Positions 8,190 to 16,139 of a stretch of 27,702 bases of DNA are shown here, one piece after another. The notes beneath the pieces are model-generated. The model was not told the origin of the DNA. It saw only the letters and a list, made by a program, of their open reading frames with translations, and ran no database searches. Location of the stretch: contig DGDL01000094.1 in assembly GCA_002385415.1 (NCBI GenBank), positions 683 through 28,384 on the forward strand, given 5' to 3'. Source of the DNA: Clostridiales bacterium UBA3953 (GTDB lineage Bacteria > Bacillota > Clostridia > Oscillospirales > CAG-272). Position numbers and translations under genes: made by a program. Position 1 is the first letter of the stretch. Every line of letters starts with the position of its first letter.

Positions 8190-9197
8190 TTAATTTGCAG
8201 CGCACGCGGCGAGCATTTGCGCGAGTATGGGCATGACAGCATCGGCCATGCGACAGAAACCGAGATCGTTTGGATGGCAGCCGTCGGTTGTGCAGTGCTG
8301 TCTCGCTTCGTCGAACCCGAACAGCGTCTCGCCGTCGATAAACCGCACAAGCGAATCGCCGCCGGCCACCGCCTGCTCATAAGTACGCTTTATGATGTCG
8401 CGCCTTGTCGCGTTTCCTGCCGGGTCGGAATCAAAATCGGGTTTTGAGAGCATTATAATCGGCACGTCCGGCCGCTTTGCGCGCACCGTGCGGTAAAGCT
8501 TTTCGTGCGTTGCCTGCAGATGGGCGGCACTCGGCGCGTTGTGGTCATAGTCATAGACAAACGCCGCCATGTCAAGCGAGGCTATGTATTCGGCCATTAT
8601 ATCCTCGCCGCGCGCCGAACCCGAAAAGCCGAGGTTGTATTCTTCGAACCCCATCCTCATGGCGAGCATGGTCGGATATGCGTTCGCCGGGATGGAGGCA
8701 CAGGCGCCGTTTGTGATCGACGAGCCGTAAAACACGACCGGCAGACCAAATCTGTACGGCGCGGGGGCAGACACCGCCGCAGCGTCGTCGAGCGCTATCT
8801 CTATGCTTTCGACTGTGGCAAACAGCGGCAGATTGACCCTTATCTCGTGCATGGCGCCGCCGGGCAGCCGCACCTCACAAGAGTAGGCAAGGTCTCCCGT
8901 CACCGCCGGGCCGGCCGACGCGACAAATGCGCCGTCCGCGAATATGTCACAGCCGGCAATACCGCGCACCGTCATGTGCGTCCAGGCTGTATACTCGCGC
9001 AGCCTGACATCGAGCCGCAAAACCGCCGAATCGGTGGCAAAACGCACGCAGGCGCCCGCGGTCTGGCGCGCGTGATAGGCCACGCCTTCGTTTACGCGGT
9101 CGATTATCCCCTCGGGAAGCCGCCAAAATCTGCCGGGCTGTGGGTCTACCAGCCCCGACACCTCAAACGGAGCACACGGAATTTCATATACGCGCAT
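8190..9197 (-). CDS. SGNH/GDSL-type hydrolase with N-terminal beta-sandwich domain
   Basis: This is a 335-residue cytoplasmic-looking esterase with no signal peptide. Residues of about 1-145 look like the beta-rich N-terminal domain found in SsfX3-type and carbohydrate-esterase SGNH proteins. The catalytic domain follows with all four blocks: YGSSITNG (157-164, nucleophile Ser160), GFSG (190-193, oxyanion Gly), DHNAP (Asn220) and DGCHPND (305-311, Asp/His pair). The likely reaction is removal of an acyl group from a sugar or related substrate; the substrate cannot be read from sequence. GAGGG lies 8 bases before the ATG. It is the first gene of the unit that continues with recA and recX. Confidence 0.85.
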   Translation of the reverse strand: MRVYEIPCAPFEVSGLVDPQPGRFWRLPEGIIDRVNEGVAYHARQTAGACVRFATDSAVLRLDVRLREYTAWTHMTVRGIAGCDIFADGAFVASAGPAVTGDLAYSCEVRLPGGAMHEIRVNLPLFATVESIEIALDDAAAVSAPAPYRFGLPVVFYGSSITNGACASIPANAYPTMLAMRMGFEEYNLGFSGSARGEDIMAEYIASLDMAAFVYDYDHNAPSAAHLQATHEKLYRTVRAKRPDVPIIMLSKPDFDSDPAGNATRRDIIKRTYEQAVAGGDSLVRFIDGETLFGFDEARQHCTTDGCHPNDLGFCRMADAVMPILAQMLAACAAN

Positions 9198-9241
9198 AGT
9201 CCCGCCCTCACATTATCAAAAAATTATATCTTAACATAACG

Positions 9242-9270
9242 ATTATACCGCCGGCCGACCATGCTGTCAA
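9242..9270 (-). promoter_or_regulatory. Perfect-consensus sigma-A promoter of the SGNH hydrolase-recA-recX operon
   Basis: On the minus strand TTGACA (9265-9270), a 17-base spacer and TATAAT (9242-9247) match consensus at all 12 positions. The predicted start is near 9235, about 38 bases before the SGNH hydrolase ATG. Confidence 0.85.
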
Positions 9271-9334
9271 GCGAAACTCACCTGTGCCCGCGACAGATAT
9301 CGACTGTGTTTACAAAATATTATACATTATGTTA

Positions 9335-9363
9335 TTGAAAGACGGGCGCAAATAGGCTATCAT
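9335..9363 (+). promoter_or_regulatory. Sigma-A-type promoter of the HflC-like gene
   Basis: TTGAAA (9335-9340), 17 bases and TATCAT (9358-9363) predict a start near 9370. The -10 region continues as TATCATTATTAT, the same 12 bases as in the radical SAM promoter at 26973-27001. Confidence 0.75.
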
Positions 9364-9376
9364 TATTATGTTGCAT

Positions 9377-9401
9377 ATCTGAAGGCTAGGCGCCTTCAGA
9401 T
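9377..9401 (+). other. 5' UTR hairpin ahead of the HflC-like gene
   Basis: ATCTGAAGGC and GCCTTCAGAT form a perfect 10-bp stem with a 5-base loop, beginning about 7 bases after the predicted transcription start. Such 5' end stems often protect mRNA. It has no T-run, so it is not an intrinsic terminator. A protein or RNA binding role is possible but unproven. Confidence 0.6.
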
Positions 9402-9443
9402 CAGTCTCAAGTTATTTTATGTTTTTGGAGGATATACTACATA

Positions 9444-10352
9444 ATGAAGAGAATAAGCTCTATTGCTGTTGTTTTGGTAGTGCTGATTGTTGCGGCAGCC
9501 CTACTCTCTTCCTCGACGATTGTTACCGTGCCGACCGGGCACACCGGAGTTGTCACCACATTCGGAAAAGTCGAAAGCTATGTGCTCGACGAAGGTATCC
9601 ACTTCAAGCTGCCATGGCAGAAAGTTGTCAAGATGGATAACCGTGCACAAAAGGAAACCGTCATGACCCAGGCGTTTTCGTCCGATATTCAGCAGGTAGA
9701 CCTCGTTTTGTCGATTAACTTCAGCGTCGACCGCGAGACTTCGCAAAACCTCTACCGCAATGTCGGGGCGGCATATTACTCAACCGTCATTCAGCCCCGG
9801 CTGCACGAGAACGTGAAGGCCGTGTTTGCCCAATACAGCGCCGAAAACCTTATGTCCAAGCGCGCATCCCTTTCCGGCGAGATTGCCGAGCTTTTGCGCC
9901 CCGAAATGAAAAAATACGGCATTGAGCTGATTAACATCTCCATCGAGGACATAGACTTCACAGACGTTTTCACCGATGCCGTCGAGGCCAAGCAGGTCGC
10001 AGAGCAGTCCAAGCTCAAGGCGGCAATCGAACAGGAGCAGAAACTGCTTGAAGCACAGAAAGAGGCCGAGCGTCAGGTTATTGCCGCGAAAGCCGATGCC
10101 GACGTCAGGAAAATTGAAGCCGATGCCGAGGCATATTCGCGCCTAACCCGGGCCGAAGCCGAGGCCGAGGCCAACGCCAAGATCGCTGCCTCGCTTACCG
10201 AGGAGCTTATTCGCTACACCCAGGCGATGCGCTGGAACGGCGAGCTGCCCGAGTTTTACGGCGGCAGCGAGGGCGTTTTGCCTATCCTGAATTTCGGCGA
10301 CGGCACAGCACGTCAGAGCGACCAGAGCCAGGGCCAGTCTCAGTCGGAGTAA
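9444..10352 (+). CDS. HflC-like SPFH/Band 7 membrane protein
   Basis: This 302-residue protein has one N-terminal membrane segment (about 4-23). It is followed by an SPFH/Band 7 domain (VTVPTGHTGVVTTFGKV onward), then a long charged coiled coil rich in Ala, Glu and Lys (about 185-250, EAQKEAERQVIAAKADADV). The tail is Gln/Ser-rich. Family members form large rings in the membrane; HflC works with HflK to modulate the FtsH protease. No hflK or ftsH is adjacent, so it may act alone, like prohibitin or stomatin relatives. GGAGG is about 12 bases before the ATG. It has its own promoter and a 5' UTR hairpin. Confidence 0.85.
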   Translation: MKRISSIAVVLVVLIVAAALLSSSTIVTVPTGHTGVVTTFGKVESYVLDEGIHFKLPWQKVVKMDNRAQKETVMTQAFSSDIQQVDLVLSINFSVDRETSQNLYRNVGAAYYSTVIQPRLHENVKAVFAQYSAENLMSKRASLSGEIAELLRPEMKKYGIELINISIEDIDFTDVFTDAVEAKQVAEQSKLKAAIEQEQKLLEAQKEAERQVIAAKADADVRKIEADAEAYSRLTRAEAEAEANAKIAASLTEELIRYTQAMRWNGELPEFYGGSEGVLPILNFGDGTARQSDQSQGQSQSE

Positions 10353-10625
10353 GTGTCGACAGCGCTGGCAACGAGTAACAAAGCTATGTTATAGTGTGCT
10401 CTTGCAGCCACACGATACGTTATAAAACGCAATCCGCACCCCATCAAGACAGCCGGCACAAAAGTTTTCGCGGGGGGGGGGGCTTTCTAAAAAGGCTCCC
10501 CCGAAGTTAAAAAAACCTACCGCCGCCCGTTTTTGCCTGGCTGCGGCAAAGTGTAAGAATCTCAAGCAGAATAAATATGAAAGAAGGCTGCGGAACTCCA
10601 CCGCCGCGGCCGAGATACCGAAAAT
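10353..10625. other. Intergenic region with G11 tract and hairpin
   Basis: No gene is supported here. A run of eleven G (10472-10482) opens a hairpin: the 3' end of the run plus CTTT pairs, with two G-T wobbles, with AAGGCTCCCCC ending near 10501. A-rich sequence flanks it and there is no T-run after it on the plus strand. Similar G-run/C-run hairpins recur between genes in many gut Clostridia; that resemblance is from memory and unchecked. No confident promoter for the downstream MutS-like genes is seen. Confidence 0.5.
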
Positions 10626-12071
10626 ATGCTTCCGAGTTTACTTTACCTGAAAGGAAAAGGCGGAAAAACCATCCCGCCGCATGTATTCGACGATCTGCAG
10701 CTCACCCAGCTTTTAAAGCGCGACGCCATAACCGTATCGTCCGCCGTCTGCGGGCCGGACGATATACTCGCGCGCCACGATGTGTTCCGCTCGCTCGAGG
10801 CACCAGACGTCCGCTCGCATTTTGTGGCGCTGCACAGAAGCGTCACCACGCTGTCGCGGCTGGACGCGCAGCTTGCCTCCGCCAAATGCGAGAGCGAGCG
10901 CAACGCAATTTTCGTTACACTCATGCACGAGTACCGCGATTTTATGCGTCGCGCGTCAAAATCCGTCGGTTCGGGTACTTTTTGCTCGAATTTTTCAAGC
11001 TATTTTGCAAACGAGTGTGACACACAGCGTTTTGCCTCGCTTTCCGAGGCGGTGGACAGGCTGTTCCCTGCCATGACCGAGATGCAGTATAACGTCCTCA
11101 AAATCGACGGTGAAAAATACCGGCTCGCGCCCGGCAAAATGCCAACATATATAGAAGCGCTCAAAAAACGCACCGAGGAGCTCGGCATCGAGCCGCCACA
11201 GCTGCCGGCTGCACCGCCGCGCAGCCTGTCGCCCGCAATCATAGGCGCGACCGCTCGGCTTTACCCCTCGCTTTTCGCGCAGTTTGCGCAGTTTCGCGAG
11301 CAGTTTGCGCACCAGTATGACCGCAGCGTGCTTGCCTATCGCGCCGAGCTGGGCTTTTATCTCGCGCTTTGCAAGCTGTTTGACCGCGTGCGCGAGGCGG
11401 GCATCCCGCTGACATATCCAAGGCTCGCCAAAAAGCGGGTTTACCGCGTGCGCGACGCCTATGACATTACGCTGCTTGCGAAAAATGTCACAAACATTAT
11501 TCCAAACGACATTGATTTCACGCCCGAGGAGCCGTTTTTCTATCTAACCGGCGCAAACGGCGGCGGAAAGACCACATATCTGCGCGCCGTCGGCGTCTCG
11601 GCCGTGTTTTTGCTTTGGGGCTGTCCAATGCCGTGCCATGCGGCGGAGGTTCACCCGCCGTCCTGCTTGTTCACCCACTTCCCGCGCGACGAGCGGTTTG
11701 AAAGCAAAGGCCGCTCGTTTGACGAAGTCGACAGGGTCAACGAAATTCTCGCCGCTGCCGACGGCAATTCGATGGCGCTTTTCAACGAGACCTACTCGGC
11801 CACGAGCGAGGACAAGGCCGTTAGCATGACACAGGAGCTTGCCCAAAAGCTTTACGACTCAAAAATCTTCGGTCTTTACATCACTCACCAGCACGGTTTG
11901 GCCGACCACGGCGTCCCGTTCCTCAACGTCGTCATCGACCGCGAGGACAACAACCGGCGCACCTTCAAGGTCGAGCGGCGGCGCGCTGTCAGCGGGTCGT
12001 TTGCGCGCGACGTGCTGAAAAAATACGGCCTGACGCGCGAGGCGCTTGAAGAGAGGTTTCCGAAAAAATGA
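10626..12071 (+). CDS. MutS-like ATPase, first of a tandem pair (no mismatch-recognition domain)
   Basis: This 481-residue protein carries the C-terminal MutS ATPase domain on a helical core, without the N-terminal mismatch-binding and connector domains of MutS1. It has Walker A TGANGGGKTTYLR (308-320), a MutS-style signature region SFDEVDRVNEIL (about 364-375), ALFNETYSATS where MutS has a DE-x-GRGTS motif (384-394), and an ITHQHG switch His (near 421). The Walker B Asp is replaced by Asn while the Glu remains. Residues of about 20-290 are mostly helical and resemble the MutS lever/core. It overlaps the next gene by ATGA, so the two are probably co-translated partners. The start has only a weak upstream GAGA. 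Its role is unknown; dimeric DNA-junction or repair ATPase is inference. Confidence 0.8.
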   Translation: MLPSLLYLKGKGGKTIPPHVFDDLQLTQLLKRDAITVSSAVCGPDDILARHDVFRSLEAPDVRSHFVALHRSVTTLSRLDAQLASAKCESERNAIFVTLMHEYRDFMRRASKSVGSGTFCSNFSSYFANECDTQRFASLSEAVDRLFPAMTEMQYNVLKIDGEKYRLAPGKMPTYIEALKKRTEELGIEPPQLPAAPPRSLSPAIIGATARLYPSLFAQFAQFREQFAHQYDRSVLAYRAELGFYLALCKLFDRVREAGIPLTYPRLAKKRVYRVRDAYDITLLAKNVTNIIPNDIDFTPEEPFFYLTGANGGGKTTYLRAVGVSAVFLLWGCPMPCHAAEVHPPSCLFTHFPRDERFESKGRSFDEVDRVNEILAAADGNSMALFNETYSATSEDKAVSMTQELAQKLYDSKIFGLYITHQHGLADHGVPFLNVVIDREDNNRRTFKVERRRAVSGSFARDVLKKYGLTREALEERFPKK

Positions 12072-13570
12072 GCTTCAGCCTGCTGTATAAAATCCGCGAG
12101 GATACGCCGAATTTCGGCGCGCTGGAAATCGGCGCCCTGTATGACCTTTCGGTCGACCGCGCCGTCGCGGCGTTCTGTCCCGACAGGAGACGCGCCGACT
12201 ATTTCATGGAAGTGCTGTCCCGTCCGCTGCAGTCGGTCGAAAACATTGTTTACCGGCAGCAGATAATCGACGACCTGCGTCGATGCAGCAGCCTTTTCGC
12301 CGAGCTGCAGCTGCATTTCACGCGCTATGACAAAATCAAAAGCGACTGGCGCGAGCTGCGCCAAAGCGCGTCAGCCGGCACCTCGCAAAACCCCGAAGCG
12401 CTGCTGCAGCGCACCTTTTCGTCACTGAAAGTAACGGCGATGTTCCCGAGCACAATCGTGTCGTTTTACTCGTCGCTGCTTGATACGCTGAAAAAATACG
12501 ATATAAAGTCCGAGGGGCTTCTTTCAATGCGCGGCTACTGCGAGGAGATGCTCGCAAACAATTCGCTTGCCGATGTCGTGCGCATTGCGGAGCTGTTTCA
12601 GTACCGCACGCTCGAGGACTACACTTTCGGAGTGGAGATAGGCTATGATGCGACGCTGCGGATGGTCGAAGCCGAGCTGTGTGAAATAAGCCTGCGCGAA
12701 ACCAAGCAAAACGCATTTATGAAACTGTTTTCGCGCAAAAAAGAGGACGACGGCACAGCCGAGGTCAGCCACGATTTGGTGGACGGCATCGACGACGATG
12801 TAGAGGACCTTTCAAGCGAGGATGCCGCCTATGCGCTTTCCTGCGCGCTGACCCGCATCGACGCCGCGCTGACGCATATCACCGACGCTATCTACGAAAA
12901 CTTCTACGGCCTGTCGCGCGAGCTGATGTTTTATGAGGCGGCGCTGCTCTACTGCGATTTTGCGGGCGAGCGTGGGCTGACGCTGTGCATGCCCGAACCG
13001 CTGCCCGCGCAGTTTGACACCGTTGAGCTTGAAAATGTGCGCGACCTTATACTTGCCGTCGAGGGCAAGCATGCCGAGGAGATTGTCCCCAACAGCCTCA
13101 CCCTGGACGAGACGCGCGAGGGCATCATAGTGCGCGGCAAAAACAACACCGGTAAAACCGTATTTTTGCGTTCTGTGGGAATAGCACAATTGTTTACGCA
13201 AGCCGGGCTTCCCGTCTGCGCCGAGCGAGCACGCATGAGCCTGCGCGGCGGCATATTTACGCATTTCTCGTCGGCCGAGGAGGATTTCCACTCCAGCGAC
13301 GCGGCAGGCCGCTTCGATGGAGAGGTCAAAGCCGTGGCGCAGATAATAGATTCGCTGCAGCCCTATTCGCTCATACTGCTCAACGAGACCTTTCAGACCA
13401 CGGCGTATGACGAGGGCACGGAGGCGATAGCCGATATACTCGACATCCTTCCCCGCACCGGCGCAAAGTATATATTTGTAACGCACCTGCTTGGACTTTT
13501 CGAGCGCAGCGACCCGAGCCGCGTAAAGCTTTTGGCCTCCAACGAGGGATACAGGATCAACGCAGTGTAA
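12068..13570 (+). CDS. MutS-like ATPase, second of a tandem pair
   Basis: This 500-residue partner of the preceding gene starts inside its stop (ATGA overlap). It has Walker A RGKNNTGKTVFLRS (356-369), a signature-like region FDGEVKAVAQII (about 416-427), LILLNETFQTT (435-445) with Asn in place of the Walker B Asp, and a VTHLLG switch His (473). The helical N-terminal region contains an acidic, charged insert around residues 222-252 (RKKEDDGT through DDDVEDLSS). There is no mismatch-binding domain, HTH or Smr nuclease domain. MutS family proteins work as dimers with composite active sites, so an obligate heterodimer with the first protein is likely but inferred. A double terminator follows directly. 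Confidence 0.8.
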   Translation: MSFSLLYKIREDTPNFGALEIGALYDLSVDRAVAAFCPDRRRADYFMEVLSRPLQSVENIVYRQQIIDDLRRCSSLFAELQLHFTRYDKIKSDWRELRQSASAGTSQNPEALLQRTFSSLKVTAMFPSTIVSFYSSLLDTLKKYDIKSEGLLSMRGYCEEMLANNSLADVVRIAELFQYRTLEDYTFGVEIGYDATLRMVEAELCEISLRETKQNAFMKLFSRKKEDDGTAEVSHDLVDGIDDDVEDLSSEDAAYALSCALTRIDAALTHITDAIYENFYGLSRELMFYEAALLYCDFAGERGLTLCMPEPLPAQFDTVELENVRDLILAVEGKHAEEIVPNSLTLDETREGIIVRGKNNTGKTVFLRSVGIAQLFTQAGLPVCAERARMSLRGGIFTHFSSAEEDFHSSDAAGRFDGEVKAVAQIIDSLQPYSLILLNETFQTTAYDEGTEAIADILDILPRTGAKYIFVTHLLGLFERSDPSRVKLLASNEGYRINAV

Positions 13571-13576
13571 TATCGT

Positions 13577-13610
13577 AAAAAGCCCAGCAGTCGTGCCGGG
13601 CTTTTTCTTT
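13577..13610 (+). terminator. Intrinsic terminator after the MutS-like pair
   Basis: AAAAAGCCC...GGGCTTTTT with an inner GCA/TGC stem and GTCG loop, then CTTT. The A-run before the stem means it could also act on minus-strand transcripts. Confidence 0.88.
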
Positions 13611-13612
13611 AC

Positions 13613-13637
13613 GCTCCGCTTCGAGCGGGGCTTTTTT
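13613..13637 (+). terminator. Second tandem intrinsic terminator
   Basis: GCTCCGCT pairs with AGCGGGGC around a TCG loop, followed by TTTTTTG. It comes 3 bases after the first terminator. Confidence 0.85.
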
Positions 13638-13640
13638 GTT

Positions 13641-13880
13641 TGATTGGACGTCGGCTGGCTAATGCTTGCAAATTGTGAGAGCTGCGATTTGTGCCGCCGT
13701 AAATACCCGCCGGCCGGCATTCTGGATGAAACCGGCTGTCGCCGGCTGAATGTGCATGTGCCGCATACTCATCAACAGCCCGCCGACCAAGCGCGTAAGC
13801 CATGCCTTCATCAACCCCCGAAACGCGGAGAGTGCAGTGCTTTTGTCGTGACGAGGTTTGCTGCCGGCACTGCGCATGCG
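13641..13880. other. Stretch without supported gene (part of a 310-base gap from 13571)
   Basis: Open frames exist on both strands, for example minus 13659-13877 with 72 codons. None has a ribosome site, a recognisable domain or a convincing codon pattern. It contains small inverted repeats such as GCCGGCCGGC and ACCGGCTGTCGCCGGC (around 13710-13746). It is probably the 3' trailer of the ceramidase-like gene. Confidence 0.4.
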
Positions 13881-15194
13881 CTATTTGCGGCTTTCCGCAA
13901 GTTCGGCTGCCATGTTTTTGGCGTTTTCAAGCACTGCCGGCTCGCTTTTTTCACTGCACTCGGGCAGCCCGTACCAATGCGCGACGCCGGACACCTCGTA
14001 TCCTCCGAACTCAAACTCTTCGGGCGGCGCAAGGTAGCCGCACACCGAGTTGCTGCAGCCGCAAACATATATTGCCTCCGGCGCAAAGCCCATACTGCAC
14101 AGTATTTCTTCAATTTTGTTGCCGGTCAGTGTCAGCACCTCAAACGGCAGCATCACAAACGCGGCGACGCCGTCCAAAATCAGCACTTGCAGCGGCACGA
14201 CAAGATCGGGTGATTCACCCGCCAGCAGCTTATCAAGCATCGCGCGGCTGTGGTCCAGCTCGCGGAGTATGTAGTGTTTTGCCATCGGTTCCTTTTCGCT
14301 TCTATACGCTGTGACAAGGCGCTTTATCTCGCGCCTGTAGTCTTCGGTTGCGGCAAACGGTTTCATCGGAACGGTTATTTTCCTGTAGTCGCACCGAAGC
14401 TCGGTTTCTGCCGCTTCACCGCGCCGGCCTGCTACGGCATCTGCAAAATCAAGCACGCCGTCGGCAAGCTCGTGCCCAAGCGTCAAAATCAGCTGTTCGG
14501 GGCCAAGCCCGTCAGGGTCATGGGGATTGATGTCCCCCCCTCTGCCGCAGATAAACAGCGCCGGCACGCCCGGATAACGCCGCTCCGCCTCCGCTGTCAG
14601 CACCGAGGGATAATCGGCCGATATGTATTGCGTTGTGTTTATGACGGGGTGGCACGCCGCGCTTGCGATTATGCCACGCACCGCCCCTTCCTCGCCGACA
14701 AAAACCGCACCGCGAATGCGCCTGTCTATGGGCTGGCGCCCGCGGCGGTTGAAAGAATGTTTCAGCTCGCCGCATATCGACAGGTGAAAACGTCCCGGCG
14801 TGGCGGCCTCGAACGCTTCGACCATTGCGTCGGCTGCCTTCTCGGCGACGGATGCAAGCCAGTCCCGGTTAATCGGCAACCCGGCAAGCGTACCGCAGGC
14901 CGGCCCGGAATGCGTATGAGTGCAGGCAAGCGCGAACCGCTCGCGCCGCATTCCCGTAAATCCCTCGATATGGCCGGCAACATAATCGTAGACCGCGGCC
15001 GACATCCCGCAAATGTCGAGCGATAGCAGTGCATACCGCTCGTCCCCGCACTCAAATGCGCATACTTTGACATAAAGCCGGTCGCGCACGCCCTCTGCCG
15101 GCGTCAGCCTGAACCCGTATCCGTCAAGGAAAACCGTGCCCGGCACAGGCGTTATATCGCGCTGTGCAAACCCACATTTCAGATGTGGCATCAT
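13881..15194 (-). CDS. Neutral/alkaline ceramidase-like hydrolase
   Basis: This protein of about 437 residues resembles the N-terminal zinc-hydrolase domain of neutral ceramidases. It has GFAQRDITPVPG at the start, ACTHTHSGP near residues 90-98 (metal-binding His pair), and ISADYPS and GRGGDINPH further on. No signal peptide is evident, so it may be intracellular. Neutral ceramidases cut the amide of N-acylsphingosine, but many bacterial proteins with this domain sit in sugar loci and their substrates are unknown. I chose the ATG at 15194 (ATGATG pair) because AAAGGTGG lies just before it. An in-frame ATG at 15209 overlaps the araC-type stop as ATGA but has no ribosome site. It is in an operon with the AraC-type regulator. 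Confidence 0.75.
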   Translation of the reverse strand: MMPHLKCGFAQRDITPVPGTVFLDGYGFRLTPAEGVRDRLYVKVCAFECGDERYALLSLDICGMSAAVYDYVAGHIEGFTGMRRERFALACTHTHSGPACGTLAGLPINRDWLASVAEKAADAMVEAFEAATPGRFHLSICGELKHSFNRRGRQPIDRRIRGAVFVGEEGAVRGIIASAACHPVINTTQYISADYPSVLTAEAERRYPGVPALFICGRGGDINPHDPDGLGPEQLILTLGHELADGVLDFADAVAGRRGEAAETELRCDYRKITVPMKPFAATEDYRREIKRLVTAYRSEKEPMAKHYILRELDHSRAMLDKLLAGESPDLVVPLQVLILDGVAAFVMLPFEVLTLTGNKIEEILCSMGFAPEAIYVCGCSNSVCGYLAPPEEFEFGGYEVSGVAHWYGLPECSEKSEPAVLENAKNMAAELAESRK

Positions 15195-15205
15195 AAGCCC
15201 ACCTT

Positions 15206-16081
15206 TCATATATTATATATCTTGTTTTCCAGTCTTGTCTTGCTCGGAGCGATACCTCGCAATTTCCTGTAACACCGCGAAAAGTAATTTCCGTCCGAAT
15301 ACCCGACCGCCGACGCAACCTGTGATATACTCAAATTTGTCGTGAGAAGCAGCGCCTCGGCTTTTGCTATCCTGTATTCGTTTATGTACTCGACAACAGT
15401 TTTCAAGGTAATGCTTTTGAACTTGCGGCAAAAATACGATTTGTCGAGCATGCACGCGGCAGCAAGCTCGCCGAGCGGCAGCTCGCGCGTGTAGTTTTCG
15501 GATATAAGCCGCAGAGCGGGCGCGATTTGCTCGTATCCGCGGCGCAGGCGGATTATCTCGTCCTCGGAGTAAACGGCGCGCAGCTCGCCGCGAAACAGCT
15601 CGGACAAAAGCAGCATTATGTGCCCCTGCACCGCTATCTCATAAGCCGAGCGCTTTTCGCTGCACTCTCTGAGCAGTTCCTCGACAATTGACCTCACTCC
15701 GGCATTTCCCCTGATAAGATTGTTGAAGTGCAGCCGCCGCTTTGACATCGGCTCGATGTATTGTTTGACTATCAGATCCGCACCGGAGGTATAAAGCGCG
15801 GGGTCGATCATGATGCAGTGATAGCGCGGCGCTCCACAACGATAGCACAGCGCGTGCGCCTCGCAGGGATTGATTATGATTATATCGCCGTCTTCGGTTG
15901 CAAAACGCCTGAAGCCGCACTCGACATAGGCCCCTCCCCGCACAAAATACAGCAGCTCAAACTGTTCGTGCCAGGTGTTGACGGATATGTCCCTTATGTC
16001 AGGCTCCAGCCGCATGTCCCACAATATTTTTATCGGGAAACCCTCGCTCGAAAAAGAAATGGCATCATAAAGGTTTTCCAT
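15206..16081 (-). CDS. AraC-family transcriptional regulator with cupin sensor domain
   Basis: This 291-residue regulator has an N-terminal cupin-like ligand domain (HEQFELLYFVRGGAYVE, then GDIIIINPCEAHAL, about 38-80). Its C-terminal AraC DNA-binding domain has two helix-turn-helix units: LPLGELAAACMLDKSYFCRKFKS and ISQVASAVGYSDGNYFSRCYRK. Such proteins bind sugars and usually activate neighbouring genes. GGAGGGAG precedes the ATG. It leads the operon with the ceramidase-like gene and is divergent from the sugar kinase gene. Three GTCAAT repeats lie in the shared intergenic region. Confidence 0.93.
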   Translation of the reverse strand: MENLYDAISFSSEGFPIKILWDMRLEPDIRDISVNTWHEQFELLYFVRGGAYVECGFRRFATEDGDIIIINPCEAHALCYRCGAPRYHCIMIDPALYTSGADLIVKQYIEPMSKRRLHFNNLIRGNAGVRSIVEELLRECSEKRSAYEIAVQGHIMLLLSELFRGELRAVYSEDEIIRLRRGYEQIAPALRLISENYTRELPLGELAAACMLDKSYFCRKFKSITLKTVVEYINEYRIAKAEALLLTTNLSISQVASAVGYSDGNYFSRCYRKLRGIAPSKTRLENKIYNI

Positions 16082-16111
16082 GCCGCTCCCTCCGCTTGGC
16101 TCTTTAAGACA

Positions 16112-16139
16112 ATTATAATACAGCAGGCGGCGGCGTCAA
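16112..16139 (-). promoter_or_regulatory. Promoter of the AraC regulator-hydrolase operon
   Basis: On the minus strand TTGACG (16134-16139), a 16-base spacer and perfect TATAAT (16112-16117). One GTCAAT repeat overlaps the -35, which would allow autoregulation. Confidence 0.75.

Noticed and set aside
9200..9300. LexA/SOS box in front of the recA operon
   Set aside because: No inverted GAAC/GTTC pair found near the promoter.
12812..13720. 302-codon minus-strand frame opposite the second MutS-like gene
   Set aside because: Antisense shadow that also crosses both terminators.
13659..13877. 72-codon minus-strand frame downstream of the ceramidase-like gene
   Set aside because: No ribosome site, no recognisable domain and an overlapping open frame on the other strand; probably chance.
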